In this document: positions 1 through 8,812 of the stretch, piece by piece
Layout of the letters: every line of letters starts with the position of its first letter
Numbering within the stretch: the first letter of the stretch is position 1
The notes under the pieces: model-generated
The model's database searches: none
The model's input: only the letters and a program-made list of their open reading frames with translations
Told to the model about the DNA's origin: nothing
DNA from: Methylobacterium sp. J-088
Lineage (GTDB): Bacteria; Pseudomonadota; Alphaproteobacteria; Rhizobiales; Beijerinckiaceae
Assembly (NCBI RefSeq): GCF_022829295.1
Contig: NZ_JAKSYH010000103.1
Span: forward strand, 1 to 64,000
Length of the DNA stretch: 64,000 nucleotides
Reading direction: 5' to 3'
Made by a program: the position numbers and the translations under genes

Positions 1-2
1 CC

Positions 3-1152
3 TAGTGGTTGAGCTCTGACGGTTGAGTCCGTGTGGGGTTTCGGTTTGAGGCCCATCCTGCGAGTCTGGCCGGATGCGCAGTGGCATCTCTTTCACGCTC
101 TCCACCTCGGATCGCCTTCGGCTCGAAGCACTCGTGGCGGATCGAAACACGTCGCAGAAGCACGTCTGGCGCGCCCGTATCGTGCTGCTGAGCGCCGATG
201 GGCTGGGGACGCATGCGATCATGCGTGAGGCGGGCGTGTCCAAGACGGTGGTCTGGCGCTGGCAGGACCGCTTCGCGCAGGAGGGCGTCGATGGGCTCCT
301 TCGGGACAAGACGCGACCGGCGCGCATCCCGCCGCTGGGGCCGGAGGTGGCGGCGCGCGTGGTGGCTCTGACGCAAGGAGAACCACCCGGCGAGACCACG
401 CATTGGACGGCCGCCGCCATGAGCAAGGCCGCGGCCATCAGCATCTCGTCGGTGCAGCGGATCTGGCGGGGGCACGGCCTACAGCCGCATCGAGTCCGAC
501 AGTTCAAGCTCTCCACCGACCCGGCCTTCGCCGCCAAACTGCGCGACGTCGTCGGGCTCTACATCGACCCGCCGGCCCACGCCGTCGTGCTCTCGGTCGA
601 CGAGAAGAGCCAGATCCAGGCGCTCGCCCGCACGCAGGAGCCGTTGCCGATGAAGCCGGGCCAGCCGACGACGCGCACCCACGATTACAAGCGCCACGGC
701 ACGACGACCCTGTTTGCCGCCCTGGACGTGCTGGAGGGCAAGGTGATCGGCCGCTGCATGCAGCGCCACCGGCATCAGGAGTTCATCCGCTTCCTCAACG
801 CGGTCGAGGCGGCGGTTCCGGCGGGCAAGATCGTCCACGCGATCCTGGACAACTATGCCGTCCACAAGCACCCGAAGGTCCGTGCCTGGCTCGACCGCCA
901 CCCGCGCTGGACCTTCCACTTCACCCCGACCTCAGCCTCGTGGCTCAATGCCGTCGAGGGCTTCTTCGCCAAGCTCGCAAAACGCCGGCTTCGACGCGGC
1001 GTGTTCGGATCGCTGATCGAGGTGCAGGCCGCCATCAAACGCTTCATCGCCGAGAGTAACGGCAATCCGAAGCCCTTCGTCTGGACCGCCGACCCGGATC
1101 GCATCATCCAGGCCGCAAAGCGCGGGCACCAAGTGTTAGACTCGCACCACTA
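3..1152 (+). mobile_element. IS630-family insertion sequence
   Basis: A complete small element. The left end begins TAGTGGTTGAG and the right end finishes ACCACTA. Compared as inverted repeats, the first eight bases match perfectly and about 13 of 19 match overall. TA dinucleotides at 3-4 and 1151-1152 fit the TA target duplication known for the IS630/Tc1 superfamily. The single transposase gene fills the element, and its TAG stop borrows the right-hand TA. Confidence 0.85.
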
Positions 1153-1153
1153 G
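74..1153 (+). CDS. IS630 family transposase
   Basis: A 359-residue DDE transposase. The N-terminal third is a helix-turn-helix DNA-binding region (about residues 15-110, with GVSKTVVWRWQDRF). The catalytic core shows the first Asp in LSVDEKSQ, the second in AILDNYAVH and the Glu in NAVEGFF, in the spacing usual for IS630. Family knowledge: it cuts and rejoins the element ends at TA sites. The length is normal and the frame is unbroken, so it could be active. It is the only gene of the element. Confidence 0.93.
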   Translation: MRSGISFTLSTSDRLRLEALVADRNTSQKHVWRARIVLLSADGLGTHAIMREAGVSKTVVWRWQDRFAQEGVDGLLRDKTRPARIPPLGPEVAARVVALTQGEPPGETTHWTAAAMSKAAAISISSVQRIWRGHGLQPHRVRQFKLSTDPAFAAKLRDVVGLYIDPPAHAVVLSVDEKSQIQALARTQEPLPMKPGQPTTRTHDYKRHGTTTLFAALDVLEGKVIGRCMQRHRHQEFIRFLNAVEAAVPAGKIVHAILDNYAVHKHPKVRAWLDRHPRWTFHFTPTSASWLNAVEGFFAKLAKRRLRRGVFGSLIEVQAAIKRFIAESNGNPKPFVWTADPDRIIQAAKRGHQVLDSHH

Positions 1154-1369
1154 AAGCAAAAAGATCTGCTGGCATGACGAGCAACCGACTCGCCACACCA
1201 GCCGCTGTCATGATGGCAGGCGCGGCCAGGATCGTGCGAACTGGAATGGGCAGCAGCCTTTCGTTTGCTGCACTAACATCTGGACCGTGTGGGGGACCTA
1301 TCTACCTGTGCCCCCCGGCAGCGCAGCGCAGCGCAGCCGAACTTCTTGGACCCGCAGGAAAATTTCTCG

Positions 1370-1963
1370 ATGCTCTCCCCAAAACCGTCAGATGCACCGC
1401 CGACACAGGACTCACGAACGACACTCGCCGCACGCATCGCCTTTCTCCGTCGCCAGCGCGGCCTGACCCTCGATCAGCTCGCGAACACGACGGGATTGAC
1501 CAAGAGCTACCTGTCGAAACTAGAACGCGGTCTATCCGTGCCGTCCATCTCGACGGCCATGCGACTCGCTAAGAGCTTCGACCTCAGCGTCGGGCAACTG
1601 CTCGGCGAAAATCAATACGCTGACGCCATCTCCGTCGTCCGGAGAAGCGAGCGCCCTTCGTTCATGCGCAGCGGCAGCGCGTCTGGCTATGACTACGAGC
1701 TGCTGGCGGGCAACAAACGCTTCAAGAGCATGGAGCCATACATCATGCGGCCACCCCTGGCATTTCAGGACGACCGGCGTTTCGAGCATGCTGGGCAGGA
1801 AATGATCTTCGTGATTTCAGGCGTCATCGAGTTCCAGTACGGATCCGAGAGCCACATCTTGCATGCCGGAGACTGCGCTTACTTCGACGCGCACATTTCG
1901 CATCGCTCACGCTCGCTCGGCCCAACCATCGCCGAGGCACTCGTCGTCGTCACCCCCGAGTAA
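1370..1963 (+). CDS. XRE-family regulator with C-terminal cupin domain
   Basis: About 197 residues. An N-terminal HTH_XRE domain (GLTLDQLANTTGLTKSYLSKLERG) is followed by a cupin_2 sensor domain (AGQEMIFVISGVIEFQYG, then a glycine-bounded second half). This PuuR-like architecture usually binds a small ligand and controls an adjacent catabolic or transport operon. The ATG at 1370 was chosen because it places about 30 residues before the HTH, as in relatives; an earlier in-frame ATG at 1289 would add a low-complexity stretch. The genes downstream on the same strand, an aldolase and a transporter, are its likely targets (inference). Confidence 0.88.
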   Translation: MLSPKPSDAPPTQDSRTTLAARIAFLRRQRGLTLDQLANTTGLTKSYLSKLERGLSVPSISTAMRLAKSFDLSVGQLLGENQYADAISVVRRSERPSFMRSGSASGYDYELLAGNKRFKSMEPYIMRPPLAFQDDRRFEHAGQEMIFVISGVIEFQYGSESHILHAGDCAYFDAHISHRSRSLGPTIAEALVVVTPE

Positions 1964-2058
1964 TTCGGCGCGGGAATGAGCACCAGATGACTATATTTCC
2001 TGCATGACACTTTGTGTCTTTCGTGGTGTTCTCCCTGCATTCGCTGGAGAGGACCGCC

Positions 2059-2838
2059 ATGAACGTCATCGTGCGCGACAAGGAAACCTATCACCAGCAG
2101 ACCACCGAGCGGATGAACCAGCATTTCGCGTTGCCCGAGTGGTCCGCCCGACAGAAACTGGCGCTGGCTTGCCGCATCCTCGCGGCTGAGGGCCATGACT
2201 CGGGGCTGGCTGGTCAGGCAACCGCCCGGGGCGAAAGCCCCGGCACCTACCTGATGCTGCGATTCGGGTTGGGTTTCGATGAGATCACGGCGGACAACCT
2301 CCTGCTCGTCGACGACGACCTCAACGTCCTCGAAGGCGAGGGCATGCCCAACCCCTCCAACCGCTTCCATCTGTGGATCTACCGAGCGCGGCCGCACGTC
2401 GCCTCGATCATGCACACGCACCCGCCCCACGTCTCGGCCCTGTCGATGATCGGCGTGCCGCTCGCCGTCTCGCACATGGACACGTCGCTGTTCCACGAAG
2501 ACTGCGCCTGGCTTCGGGAATGGCCTGGCACGCCCATCGGCGACGAGGAAGGCCGCATCATCTCAGATGCGCTAGGCGATAAGCGGGCGATCCTGCTCGC
2601 ACATCACGGGCAGTTGGCTGCCTGCGAGAGCATCGAGGAAGCCACGATCCTCGGAATGTTTATGGAGCGCGCCGCCAAGCTCCAGTTGCTGGCGATGTCG
2701 GCCGGCACGATCCTGCCCATCGATCCGGCCCTGGCGCAGGAGGCGCACGATTACCGCCTCAAGCCGAAGGCGATCGCGGCGACCTTCGCTTACTACAGCC
2801 GCCGTATCCTGCGTGGCGATGACGCTGTGCTCGGCTGA
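2059..2838 (+). CDS. Class II aldolase/adducin family protein
   Basis: 259 residues. A class II aldolase fold is indicated by the metal-binding HTHPPHVSALS and the later AHHGQLAACES segment, which supply the Zn-coordinating histidines typical of fuculose-phosphate aldolase relatives. Family members cleave or epimerise sugar phosphates or act on other hydroxyacids; the substrate cannot be read from sequence. The ATG at 2059 has a Shine-Dalgarno GGAGAGG about 6 bases upstream, which favours it over a GTG at 2014. The MHS transporter starts 67 bases downstream on the same strand, so the two are probably co-transcribed. Confidence 0.85.
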   Translation: MNVIVRDKETYHQQTTERMNQHFALPEWSARQKLALACRILAAEGHDSGLAGQATARGESPGTYLMLRFGLGFDEITADNLLLVDDDLNVLEGEGMPNPSNRFHLWIYRARPHVASIMHTHPPHVSALSMIGVPLAVSHMDTSLFHEDCAWLREWPGTPIGDEEGRIISDALGDKRAILLAHHGQLAACESIEEATILGMFMERAAKLQLLAMSAGTILPIDPALAQEAHDYRLKPKAIAATFAYYSRRILRGDDAVLG

Positions 2839-2905
2839 GGACGCACTCTGCGACAGGTCGAGATCGCCCACGGCATCGACCACCCCCGTAGCGATGGAGG
2901 ATGTA

Positions 2906-4252
2906 ATGGCTGAGGGTTCTCAAGTCGTGGGCCGCGTCCTGCCCAATGAAGCGGCCTCGAAGCTCAAGCCCTCCTCGCAGCCCGCCCCGACCAACCGCGT
3001 GGTCATCGCCAGTGCGTTCGGCACGATCGTCGAGTGGTACGACTTCTTCGTCTACGGCACCGCCGCAGCGCTGGTGTTCGGGAAGCTGTTCTTTCCTGCC
3101 ACGGATCCGTTGGTCAGCACGCTGGCCGCCTTCAGCGTCTACGCCGTGGGATACCTCGCCCGGCCGCTCGGTGGCCTGATCTTCGGCCACTTCGGGGACC
3201 GTCTCGGTCGGCGCTCGATGCTGGTGCTCTCGCTGCTTCTGATGGGCTTCGGCACGTTCTTCGTCGGACTGCTGCCGACCTACGAGCAGGCTGGCATCCT
3301 CGCCCCGATTTGCCTCGTGCTGCTTCGGCTCATCCAGGCGATCGGGCTAGGGGGCGAGTGGGGCGGCGCGGTCCTGATGGTCGCCGAGACCGCCCCTGCT
3401 TCGAGGCGTGGGCTCTATGGCAGTTTCGTCCAACTCGGCAACCCGGTCGGCCGCCTCGTCGCCACGGGCGTGTTCGCGCTGGCCACGCGCATGCCGGACG
3501 CCCAGTTCCTCAGCTGGGGTTGGCGCATTCCCTTCCTCGCGAGCATCGTGCTGGTCCTCGTCGGGCTATTCATCCGGACCCGCCTCGATGAAACACCTGC
3601 GTTCAAGGATCTCCGACGAAGCGGCGCGACCGCACGAATGCCGGTCCTCGAGGCATTGACGGCATTTCGTCGAGAAACGGTGACGGCGATCGGGCTTAAG
3701 GTCACCGAGGTCGCCTGGGTCGGCATTCTAACCGTGTTCGCTGTCTCCTATCTCACTACGCAGCTCGGCATGGCAAAGTCCTTTGTGCTGGACGCGGTGA
3801 CGCTGGCGACCCTCGTCGAGCTCTTCGTAATGCCGCTCTCGGGCTGGTTGTCGGATAAGTTCGGACGGCGAGTGATCTACCTCTTGGGGACGGGCTTCGG
3901 TATCGCCTTTGCGTTTCCCCTGTTCTGGCTGCTCGCTACGCGCGATCCCACAATCGTCGTGATCACCATCGTCGTGGGAATCTGCTTGGCGCAAGGCATG
4001 GTGTTTGCTCTTCACGCGAGCTTCATGCCGGAGCTGTTTGGCACGCGGGTGCGCTACAGCGGCATCTCCCTCGGCTTTCAAATCGGTGCGGCGATCGGAG
4101 GTGGTTTGACGCCAGTGATCGCGGCAGCGGCTGTTGGGCTGAGCGGTGGCTCAACTTGGCTGATCTCGCTGTTTCTGACAATCCTCGGCGTGCTGACGTT
4201 TGCGGCCGTGCTCAGCACACGCGAGACGTCAGGGTGCAGCATGGAAAGCTAG
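2906..4252 (+). CDS. MFS transporter, metabolite:H+ symporter (MHS) type
   Basis: 448 residues with about 12 hydrophobic segments. The signature GTIVEWYDFFVYGTAAAL at the first membrane helix and HFGDRLGRRSMLVLSLLLMG in loop 2-3 are characteristic of the ShiA/KgtP/ProP metabolite:H+ symporter family. It probably imports an organic acid feeding the aldolase next door (inference). The ATG at 2906 is preceded by GGAGG within GATGGAGGATGTA. An upstream in-frame start at 2813 would overlap the aldolase gene and lacks a ribosome-binding site. Confidence 0.88.
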   Translation: MAEGSQVVGRVLPNEAASKLKPSSQPAPTNRVVIASAFGTIVEWYDFFVYGTAAALVFGKLFFPATDPLVSTLAAFSVYAVGYLARPLGGLIFGHFGDRLGRRSMLVLSLLLMGFGTFFVGLLPTYEQAGILAPICLVLLRLIQAIGLGGEWGGAVLMVAETAPASRRGLYGSFVQLGNPVGRLVATGVFALATRMPDAQFLSWGWRIPFLASIVLVLVGLFIRTRLDETPAFKDLRRSGATARMPVLEALTAFRRETVTAIGLKVTEVAWVGILTVFAVSYLTTQLGMAKSFVLDAVTLATLVELFVMPLSGWLSDKFGRRVIYLLGTGFGIAFAFPLFWLLATRDPTIVVITIVVGICLAQGMVFALHASFMPELFGTRVRYSGISLGFQIGAAIGGGLTPVIAAAAVGLSGGSTWLISLFLTILGVLTFAAVLSTRETSGCSMES

Positions 4253-4315
4253 GTTATCGTGCCGTGATCGGCAGAAAAACCGACGGTGCGATCAGTTGTG
4301 TTTCACGAGACCACA

Positions 4316-4553
4316 ATGAATTCTGGTACGCCGGTTGATCCAAAAAGCCTCGCTTCTCTGCGCCGCATCGCTGATGCACTTGGAAAAACCGCTCGAGAAT
4401 TTCTTTCAGGATGCACCGCCAGCCGACGAGACCCACCTGCTCGAGCTGCTGCACCTGTGGAACTGCATCACAGACCCGCGGGCCAGGAATCGCTTGTTGA
4501 GCGTTGCGCGGAGAGAAGCGGCAGAGCAAGCCTGGATTGAAGATTTTCTATGA
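4316..4553 (+). pseudogene. Truncated and frameshifted XRE regulator remnant
   Basis: Frame one reads PKSLASLRRIADALGK, the last helices of an HTH_XRE domain. Homology then continues in the next frame as PLENFFQDAPPADETHLLEL and onward to a stop at 4551-4553. Removing one A from the A5 run in GGAAAAACC (near 4382-4386) joins the two halves as DALGKPLENFFQD. The N-terminal half of the HTH is also missing. This is either a dead gene or a one-base sequencing error in a truncated gene. Confidence 0.6.
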
Positions 4554-4672
4554 CTTGATAGCCACGCCGAGCTAGCAATGTTGTCGATCGTTGACCGCAG
4601 TTGCAGACGAACAGGTACGACGTAGACCGTTAAGTCGAGTTGCAGCCGAACCTCTGCCCAATCGAGAAGGTT

Positions 4673-5098
4673 TTAGGGCGTCACTGTCAGACGTAGGAAG
4701 CTCACCGCGCTTGCGAACCCGGCAAAGGCCGCCCCAAGCCCCATCGAGAGGGGTGACTCGTGTGACTCCGCGATCGCGAAGCAGGCCGCGCTGAGGGCAC
4801 CGCTTAGGGTCTAGCCGAGAAGCCACGCCGTGGCGACGGTGCCGCTCGCTCCGCCTGTGCGGTTAACTGGTGCGCTGGTCATGATGGCGGGCAGGTTCGG
4901 GGCCTGGAAGAAGCCGAACCCGGCCCCGCAGATTGCCATCCGCCAGATGATGTTCGGGACGCTGGGATCCGCGGGCAGCAGCGCGAGCAGCCCCATGCCG
5001 ATCGCTAGGCCGGCAAGCCCGATCCCGCCGAGCAGGCCAGGGGCATAGCGATCTGTGCGTCGGCCGGCCACCGGCGCCATTAACGCGCCCCAATCAGC
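4673..5098 (-). pseudogene. C-terminal remnant of a DHA2-type MFS transporter
   Basis: Reading on the minus strand gives GALMAPVAGRRTDRY, ICGAGFGFFQAPNLPAIM and SGTVATAWLLG, typical of the last membrane helices of 14-TM drug exporters. An in-frame TAG at 4811-4813 replaces what is normally a Gln codon. The same frame then continues as TLSGALSAACFAIAES and ends at 4673. The first roughly 300 residues of the protein are absent, so the copy is both truncated and interrupted. Confidence 0.7.
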
Positions 5099-5167
5099 TC
5101 GTGATCCGATTTCGAACACCTCTGTTGACGAGCCCCCCCGACCTGCTAGCATCTAAAAAAATGAACT

Positions 5168-5189
5168 GATGCTTCGAATATGAAGCGTC
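5168..5189. promoter_or_regulatory. Imperfect palindrome, candidate operator before the FAD oxidoreductase
   Basis: GATGCTTC and GAAGCGTC flank a GAATAT centre; 7 of 8 arm positions are complementary. It lies directly before the GGGAGG ribosome-binding site of the oxidoreductase gene. The position suits a repressor site, possibly for the IclR gene downstream. That assignment is inference. Confidence 0.4.
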
Positions 5190-5203
5190 AAGGGAGGAAT
5201 TAG

Positions 5204-6583
5204 ATGCTAACGATCTGTGAGCCTGCACGCGAAATCCCCGTCCTGATGGACGCCGACATCGTCGTCGTCGGTGGGGGTACGACCGGTCCAATAGCGGCCG
5301 TCGCAGCCGCTCGCCGCAACAAGAAGGTCGTCCTGATCGAGCGTTTCGGATCCCTGGGTGGAAACCTTACGCTGGGCCTGAACACGAAGCCGTCCGGTGC
5401 GCTCGTCGGTGGAATACCCCTGGAACTGTGGACCTTGGCCCGTGCATCAGGCGCGGCCGGGCTCGACTATTTCGCGGGGACTAAAACGGGAAAGGTGAAG
5501 ATTGCTTCGCCTTGCGACCCTGAGATCATGAAGATGCTGCTGACCCGCATGTGTGCGGATGCGGGGGTCGAGATACTGTTTGAGACGGTTGTCTCCCGGC
5601 CGGTTCTGGATGGAGACACTGTCACCGGCGTCGTGATCGAGAACAAGGCCGGCCGCAGCTTCATTGGCGCGAAAGTCGTGATCGACTGCTCGGCCGATGG
5701 CGATGTCGCCGCTGGTGCTGGCGTCCCGTTCGTGATGGGATCAGGTGAGGATGGCGACGCGATGAAGATGCAGCCGGTCGGCATGTACTTCACTATGTCA
5801 GACGTCGATGTAGTCGCCCTCGCGCGTTGGGCGCGGCAGACGGATGACATTCCTGCGCAGGCGATTCCCGATAATGACGCGGATCTGGACTACGGACTGT
5901 GGCTGACTGGCTTCAATAACACGATCCGGGCCTACCGGGCTGAGACGGACATCGACTTGCCTCGCGAGAACATCACGCTCAAGACCGCCAACGGCCTCAT
6001 GTACGTGAATGCAACCCGCGTCCTTGGTGTCAACGTGTTCTCCCCGACCGAGTTCAGCGCCGCCGTTGTGGAGTGCTACCGACAGATCGTCGAATATGCC
6101 CGCTTCTTGGTCGCGAAGGTTCCAGGATTCGAGAAGGCGAAGATCGCTCAGATCGCGCCCGTCCTTGGCGTGCGAGAGACCCGGCATGTCATCGGCGAGT
6201 ACACTCTGACCGAGAGTGACGTCCGCGGTGACAAGTCCTTCCCGGACAGCATCGCGGCCGATGTTTCTGCCTTCGATGTTCACGACGTAAAAGGTGGCGA
6301 CGTCGACTTCCAGGGCTTGCGTCCCTACGAGCTACCTTACGGCTGCATGGTGCCGCGCGGCGTCGAGCAGTTGCTGGTCGCCGGACGTTGCATCTCTGCA
6401 GATCATGCCGCCCACGGACGAAGCCGCAACGTTCCAGCCTGCATGGCGACAGGGCAGGCAGCAGGCATCGCCGCATCCGTTGCGCTCGAGGGCAACACCA
6501 CGGTGCGCGCGGTGTCCATCGAGCGCGTCCAGACCGCGCTTCGCGAGATTGGGATGCCGCTGCACGCGGACGAACTTCGATGA
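5204..6583 (+). CDS. FAD-dependent oxidoreductase (FAD_oxidored family)
   Basis: 459 residues. The N-terminal Rossmann motif VVVGGGTTGPIAAVAAARR with the acidic IERFG end of strand 2 binds the ADP part of FAD. GSLGGNLTLGLN follows as in the FAD_oxidored (PF12831) group. Near the C-terminus LLVAGRCISADHAAHG and MATGQAAGIAA are the second flavin-contacting region. Members are poorly characterised dehydrogenases; the substrate is unknown here. The start has a strong GGGAGGAAT ribosome-binding site. The gene stands convergent with the IclR gene, 26 bases away. Confidence 0.85.
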   Translation: MLTICEPAREIPVLMDADIVVVGGGTTGPIAAVAAARRNKKVVLIERFGSLGGNLTLGLNTKPSGALVGGIPLELWTLARASGAAGLDYFAGTKTGKVKIASPCDPEIMKMLLTRMCADAGVEILFETVVSRPVLDGDTVTGVVIENKAGRSFIGAKVVIDCSADGDVAAGAGVPFVMGSGEDGDAMKMQPVGMYFTMSDVDVVALARWARQTDDIPAQAIPDNDADLDYGLWLTGFNNTIRAYRAETDIDLPRENITLKTANGLMYVNATRVLGVNVFSPTEFSAAVVECYRQIVEYARFLVAKVPGFEKAKIAQIAPVLGVRETRHVIGEYTLTESDVRGDKSFPDSIAADVSAFDVHDVKGGDVDFQGLRPYELPYGCMVPRGVEQLLVAGRCISADHAAHGRSRNVPACMATGQAAGIAASVALEGNTTVRAVSIERVQTALREIGMPLHADELR

Positions 6584-6609
6584 CGTCGTTTGGTACGAGC
6601 GGTGGTGCC

Positions 6610-7392
6610 TCAGCCGCGCCAACCAAGTTGGGCGGAAACCTGCGCGGCGGCCAGCAGCACTTCTTCGCGAACGGAGGCCAAGTCCTTCAGTACCGTCTCG
6701 GAGTCGGACACGTTGATCGCCGCTACGATGCTGCCGTCCCGGTCGCGCACGGGGGCAGACAGGCTGACGATGCCGCTGACGAAGCCAGATATGTTGGCGG
6801 CGTAACCTTGCTCGCGTTCGCTTTCGATGGTTGTGAAAAGTTCCACCACCGTGGTCGGCGTCTGGTCGGAGAAAGCGTGCATTGTGACGCCTCGGTAGAG
6901 CGTCGCAAGATCGGCTTCACTCATGCCGAACAGCAGCGCACGGCCCGAGGCGACCGCATGGCAGGGGTAGCGCGTTCCAACCGGTATGTCGCCGCGCAGG
7001 CGGTGGTTGGATGCGGCGTTCAGCACGTAGACGATTTCTGTGCCGTCGCGCACGCACATATGGGCGGAGAAGCCTGTCCGGTCGCGCAGGGCGTAGACCG
7101 CCTCCCGCCCGCAGGACACGACTTCCGTGCCCTGGAAGTAGTCGAAGCCCAGCATCAACACCTTCGCTCCGAGCTGAAAGGCGTTGGAGTTCGGAAGACG
7201 TTGCAGGTAGCCGTCCCGCTCCAGGGTATAGGCCATCCTAAATGCCGTCGCCCGCGAGAGCCTCAGTTCGAAGGCGATGTCGGGCACGCTGATGACCCGT
7301 CTCTCACGGTGGAACAGGGTCAGAATGGACAAACCGCGGCGAAGCGCCGTCACGATGTAGCGTGCCTGTTCCGGCTCGTCCTGCGGCATCAT
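6610..7392 (-). CDS. IclR-family transcriptional regulator
   Basis: About 260 residues from the proximal ATG. An N-terminal winged helix (LRRGLSILTLF, then SVPDIAFELRLSRATAFRMAYTLERDGYL) and a C-terminal IclR effector domain (RYPCHAVASGRALL, APVRDRDGSIVAAINVSD) are complete. Starts at 7443 or 7497 are also in frame; none has a convincing ribosome-binding site, and 7392 gives the usual short lead into the HTH. It is divergent from the alpha/beta hydrolase and convergent with the FAD oxidoreductase, so either could be its target. Confidence 0.88.
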   Translation of the reverse strand: MMPQDEPEQARYIVTALRRGLSILTLFHRERRVISVPDIAFELRLSRATAFRMAYTLERDGYLQRLPNSNAFQLGAKVLMLGFDYFQGTEVVSCGREAVYALRDRTGFSAHMCVRDGTEIVYVLNAASNHRLRGDIPVGTRYPCHAVASGRALLFGMSEADLATLYRGVTMHAFSDQTPTTVVELFTTIESEREQGYAANISGFVSGIVSLSAPVRDRDGSIVAAINVSDSETVLKDLASVREEVLLAAAQVSAQLGWRG

Positions 7393-7553
7393 AGGGTTGA
7401 GGGCTTCCCGATATTTACTGCCACGTCCCCCGGGGACCGGCATGGTCGGATGTCCGTGAAACGCGAAGGGTTTGCAAGTCACCGGGTGGCGTCCCACGCT
7501 CGGCCGGGATGGTTCCGCACACCATCATGCCAACCCGCGCCGGGAGCCCGCGC

Positions 7554-8702
7554 ATGAGCGATCCGCAAGCTGCCCTTGTCGCCCTCTTGCCGTCCGGAAT
7601 CCGGTCGCGGATTGTGCCGGATGTGAACGGTCTCGCGTTCCACGTGCTTGAGGCAGGATGGGAGCAACCCGGGCGTCCGGTCGTGTTCCTCCTGCACGGT
7701 TTCCCAGAGCTCGCCTTCTCGTGGCGGCACGTCATGGGGCTGATTGCGCAAGCCGGCTATCACGTCATCGCTCCGGACCAACGCGGTTATGGACAAACAT
7801 CACCGCAACCGATCCCCTTCGCGCAAGATCTCGCGCCGTACAGCATCCTGAATCTCGTCCGGGATATGGTTGCGCTCGCCGCCTCGCTCGGCGCGGGTTC
7901 AGTCTCCGGCATTGTCGGTCACGATTACGGAGCGTCAGTCGCAGCAGCCTGCACGCTCGTACGACCAGATCTGTTCCGCTCACTTGTGATCATGAGCTCG
8001 CCCTTTGCTGGTCCGCCATCTTGGCCGCTCCCACCGCCCCGCACGCGTGATCCAATCAATGTCGATCTCGCTGCGCTAAAGCCGCCGCGCAAACATTATC
8101 AAAATTACTTCGCTACACCGCAGGCGAATGACGATTTGTGGCGATGTCCGCAAGGCATCCATTCCTTTTTGAGAGCATACTATCATCATAAAAGTGGAGA
8201 CTGGCCTGGAAATCGGCCTTTCGAGCTTGCCTCGTGGTCGGCGGCCGAGCTTGCGCGGATGCCGCATTACTACATTATGCCATTAGCGCAGGATATGCCC
8301 GCGGCCGTCGCGCCTGAGATGCCGTCCGAGGCAGACATTGAAGCCTGTACTTGGCTGACTGAAGCTGAATTGTCGTTCTACAGTGACGAATACACGCGTA
8401 CCGGCTTCCAAGGCGGTCTACAATGGTACCGCATGAGAATGAACGGCAGCCTGGCCCACGACCTAGCACTCTTTTCAGGTCGGACAATCGACCGTCCCGC
8501 GCTGTTCCTCTCCGGTGATCGTGATTGGGGGGCCTATCAGATACTGGGCGGTCTCAAGAGGATGCGGACCACTGTCTTCTCCGCCATGGGCGAGCCGCAC
8601 TTCGTCGCGGGCGCCGGACACTGGGTACAGCAAGAGCAGCCCGAAGCGACCGCGTCCGCGGTCGTGACGTTCCTGCGCGCGGCCAGCTCGGCATCGAACT
8701 GA
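7554..8702 (+). CDS. Alpha/beta hydrolase, epoxide-hydrolase-like
   Basis: 382 residues. The oxyanion-hole motif HGFPE, the nucleophile elbow GHDYGA (Asp nucleophile, as in epoxide hydrolases and dehalogenases) and a late GAGHWVQQEQP histidine are visible. The acid is probably in SGDRDW. The cap region between them is long and the protein is larger than many relatives, so the substrate is unclear. The ATG at 7554 has GGGAG eight bases upstream; an earlier in-frame ATG at 7509 lacks one. The solute symporter follows 110 bases downstream. Confidence 0.82.
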   Translation: MSDPQAALVALLPSGIRSRIVPDVNGLAFHVLEAGWEQPGRPVVFLLHGFPELAFSWRHVMGLIAQAGYHVIAPDQRGYGQTSPQPIPFAQDLAPYSILNLVRDMVALAASLGAGSVSGIVGHDYGASVAAACTLVRPDLFRSLVIMSSPFAGPPSWPLPPPRTRDPINVDLAALKPPRKHYQNYFATPQANDDLWRCPQGIHSFLRAYYHHKSGDWPGNRPFELASWSAAELARMPHYYIMPLAQDMPAAVAPEMPSEADIEACTWLTEAELSFYSDEYTRTGFQGGLQWYRMRMNGSLAHDLALFSGRTIDRPALFLSGDRDWGAYQILGGLKRMRTTVFSAMGEPHFVAGAGHWVQQEQPEATASAVVTFLRAASSASN

Positions 8703-8812
8703 CGCGCTGGCCGCCAGGCGGTGAAGGCACGAAAAACGAAGCCAGCGTCACGCCGAAACGGGCCAGCGTCCCGTTCGGAAAGAGGGCGCGGTAATTCCGG
8801 GAGGATATGGTT

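Noticed and set aside
403..1059. Long alternative frame inside the IS630 transposase
   Set aside because: Low-complexity Arg/Pro/Gly composition; a shadow of the real gene in GC-rich DNA.
1321..1341. GCGCA tandem repeat before the XRE-cupin gene
   Set aside because: Only about four imperfect units; too short to treat as a repeat feature.
6388..7557. 389-codon open frame on the plus strand
   Set aside because: It runs antisense to the well-supported IclR gene and has no domain motifs.
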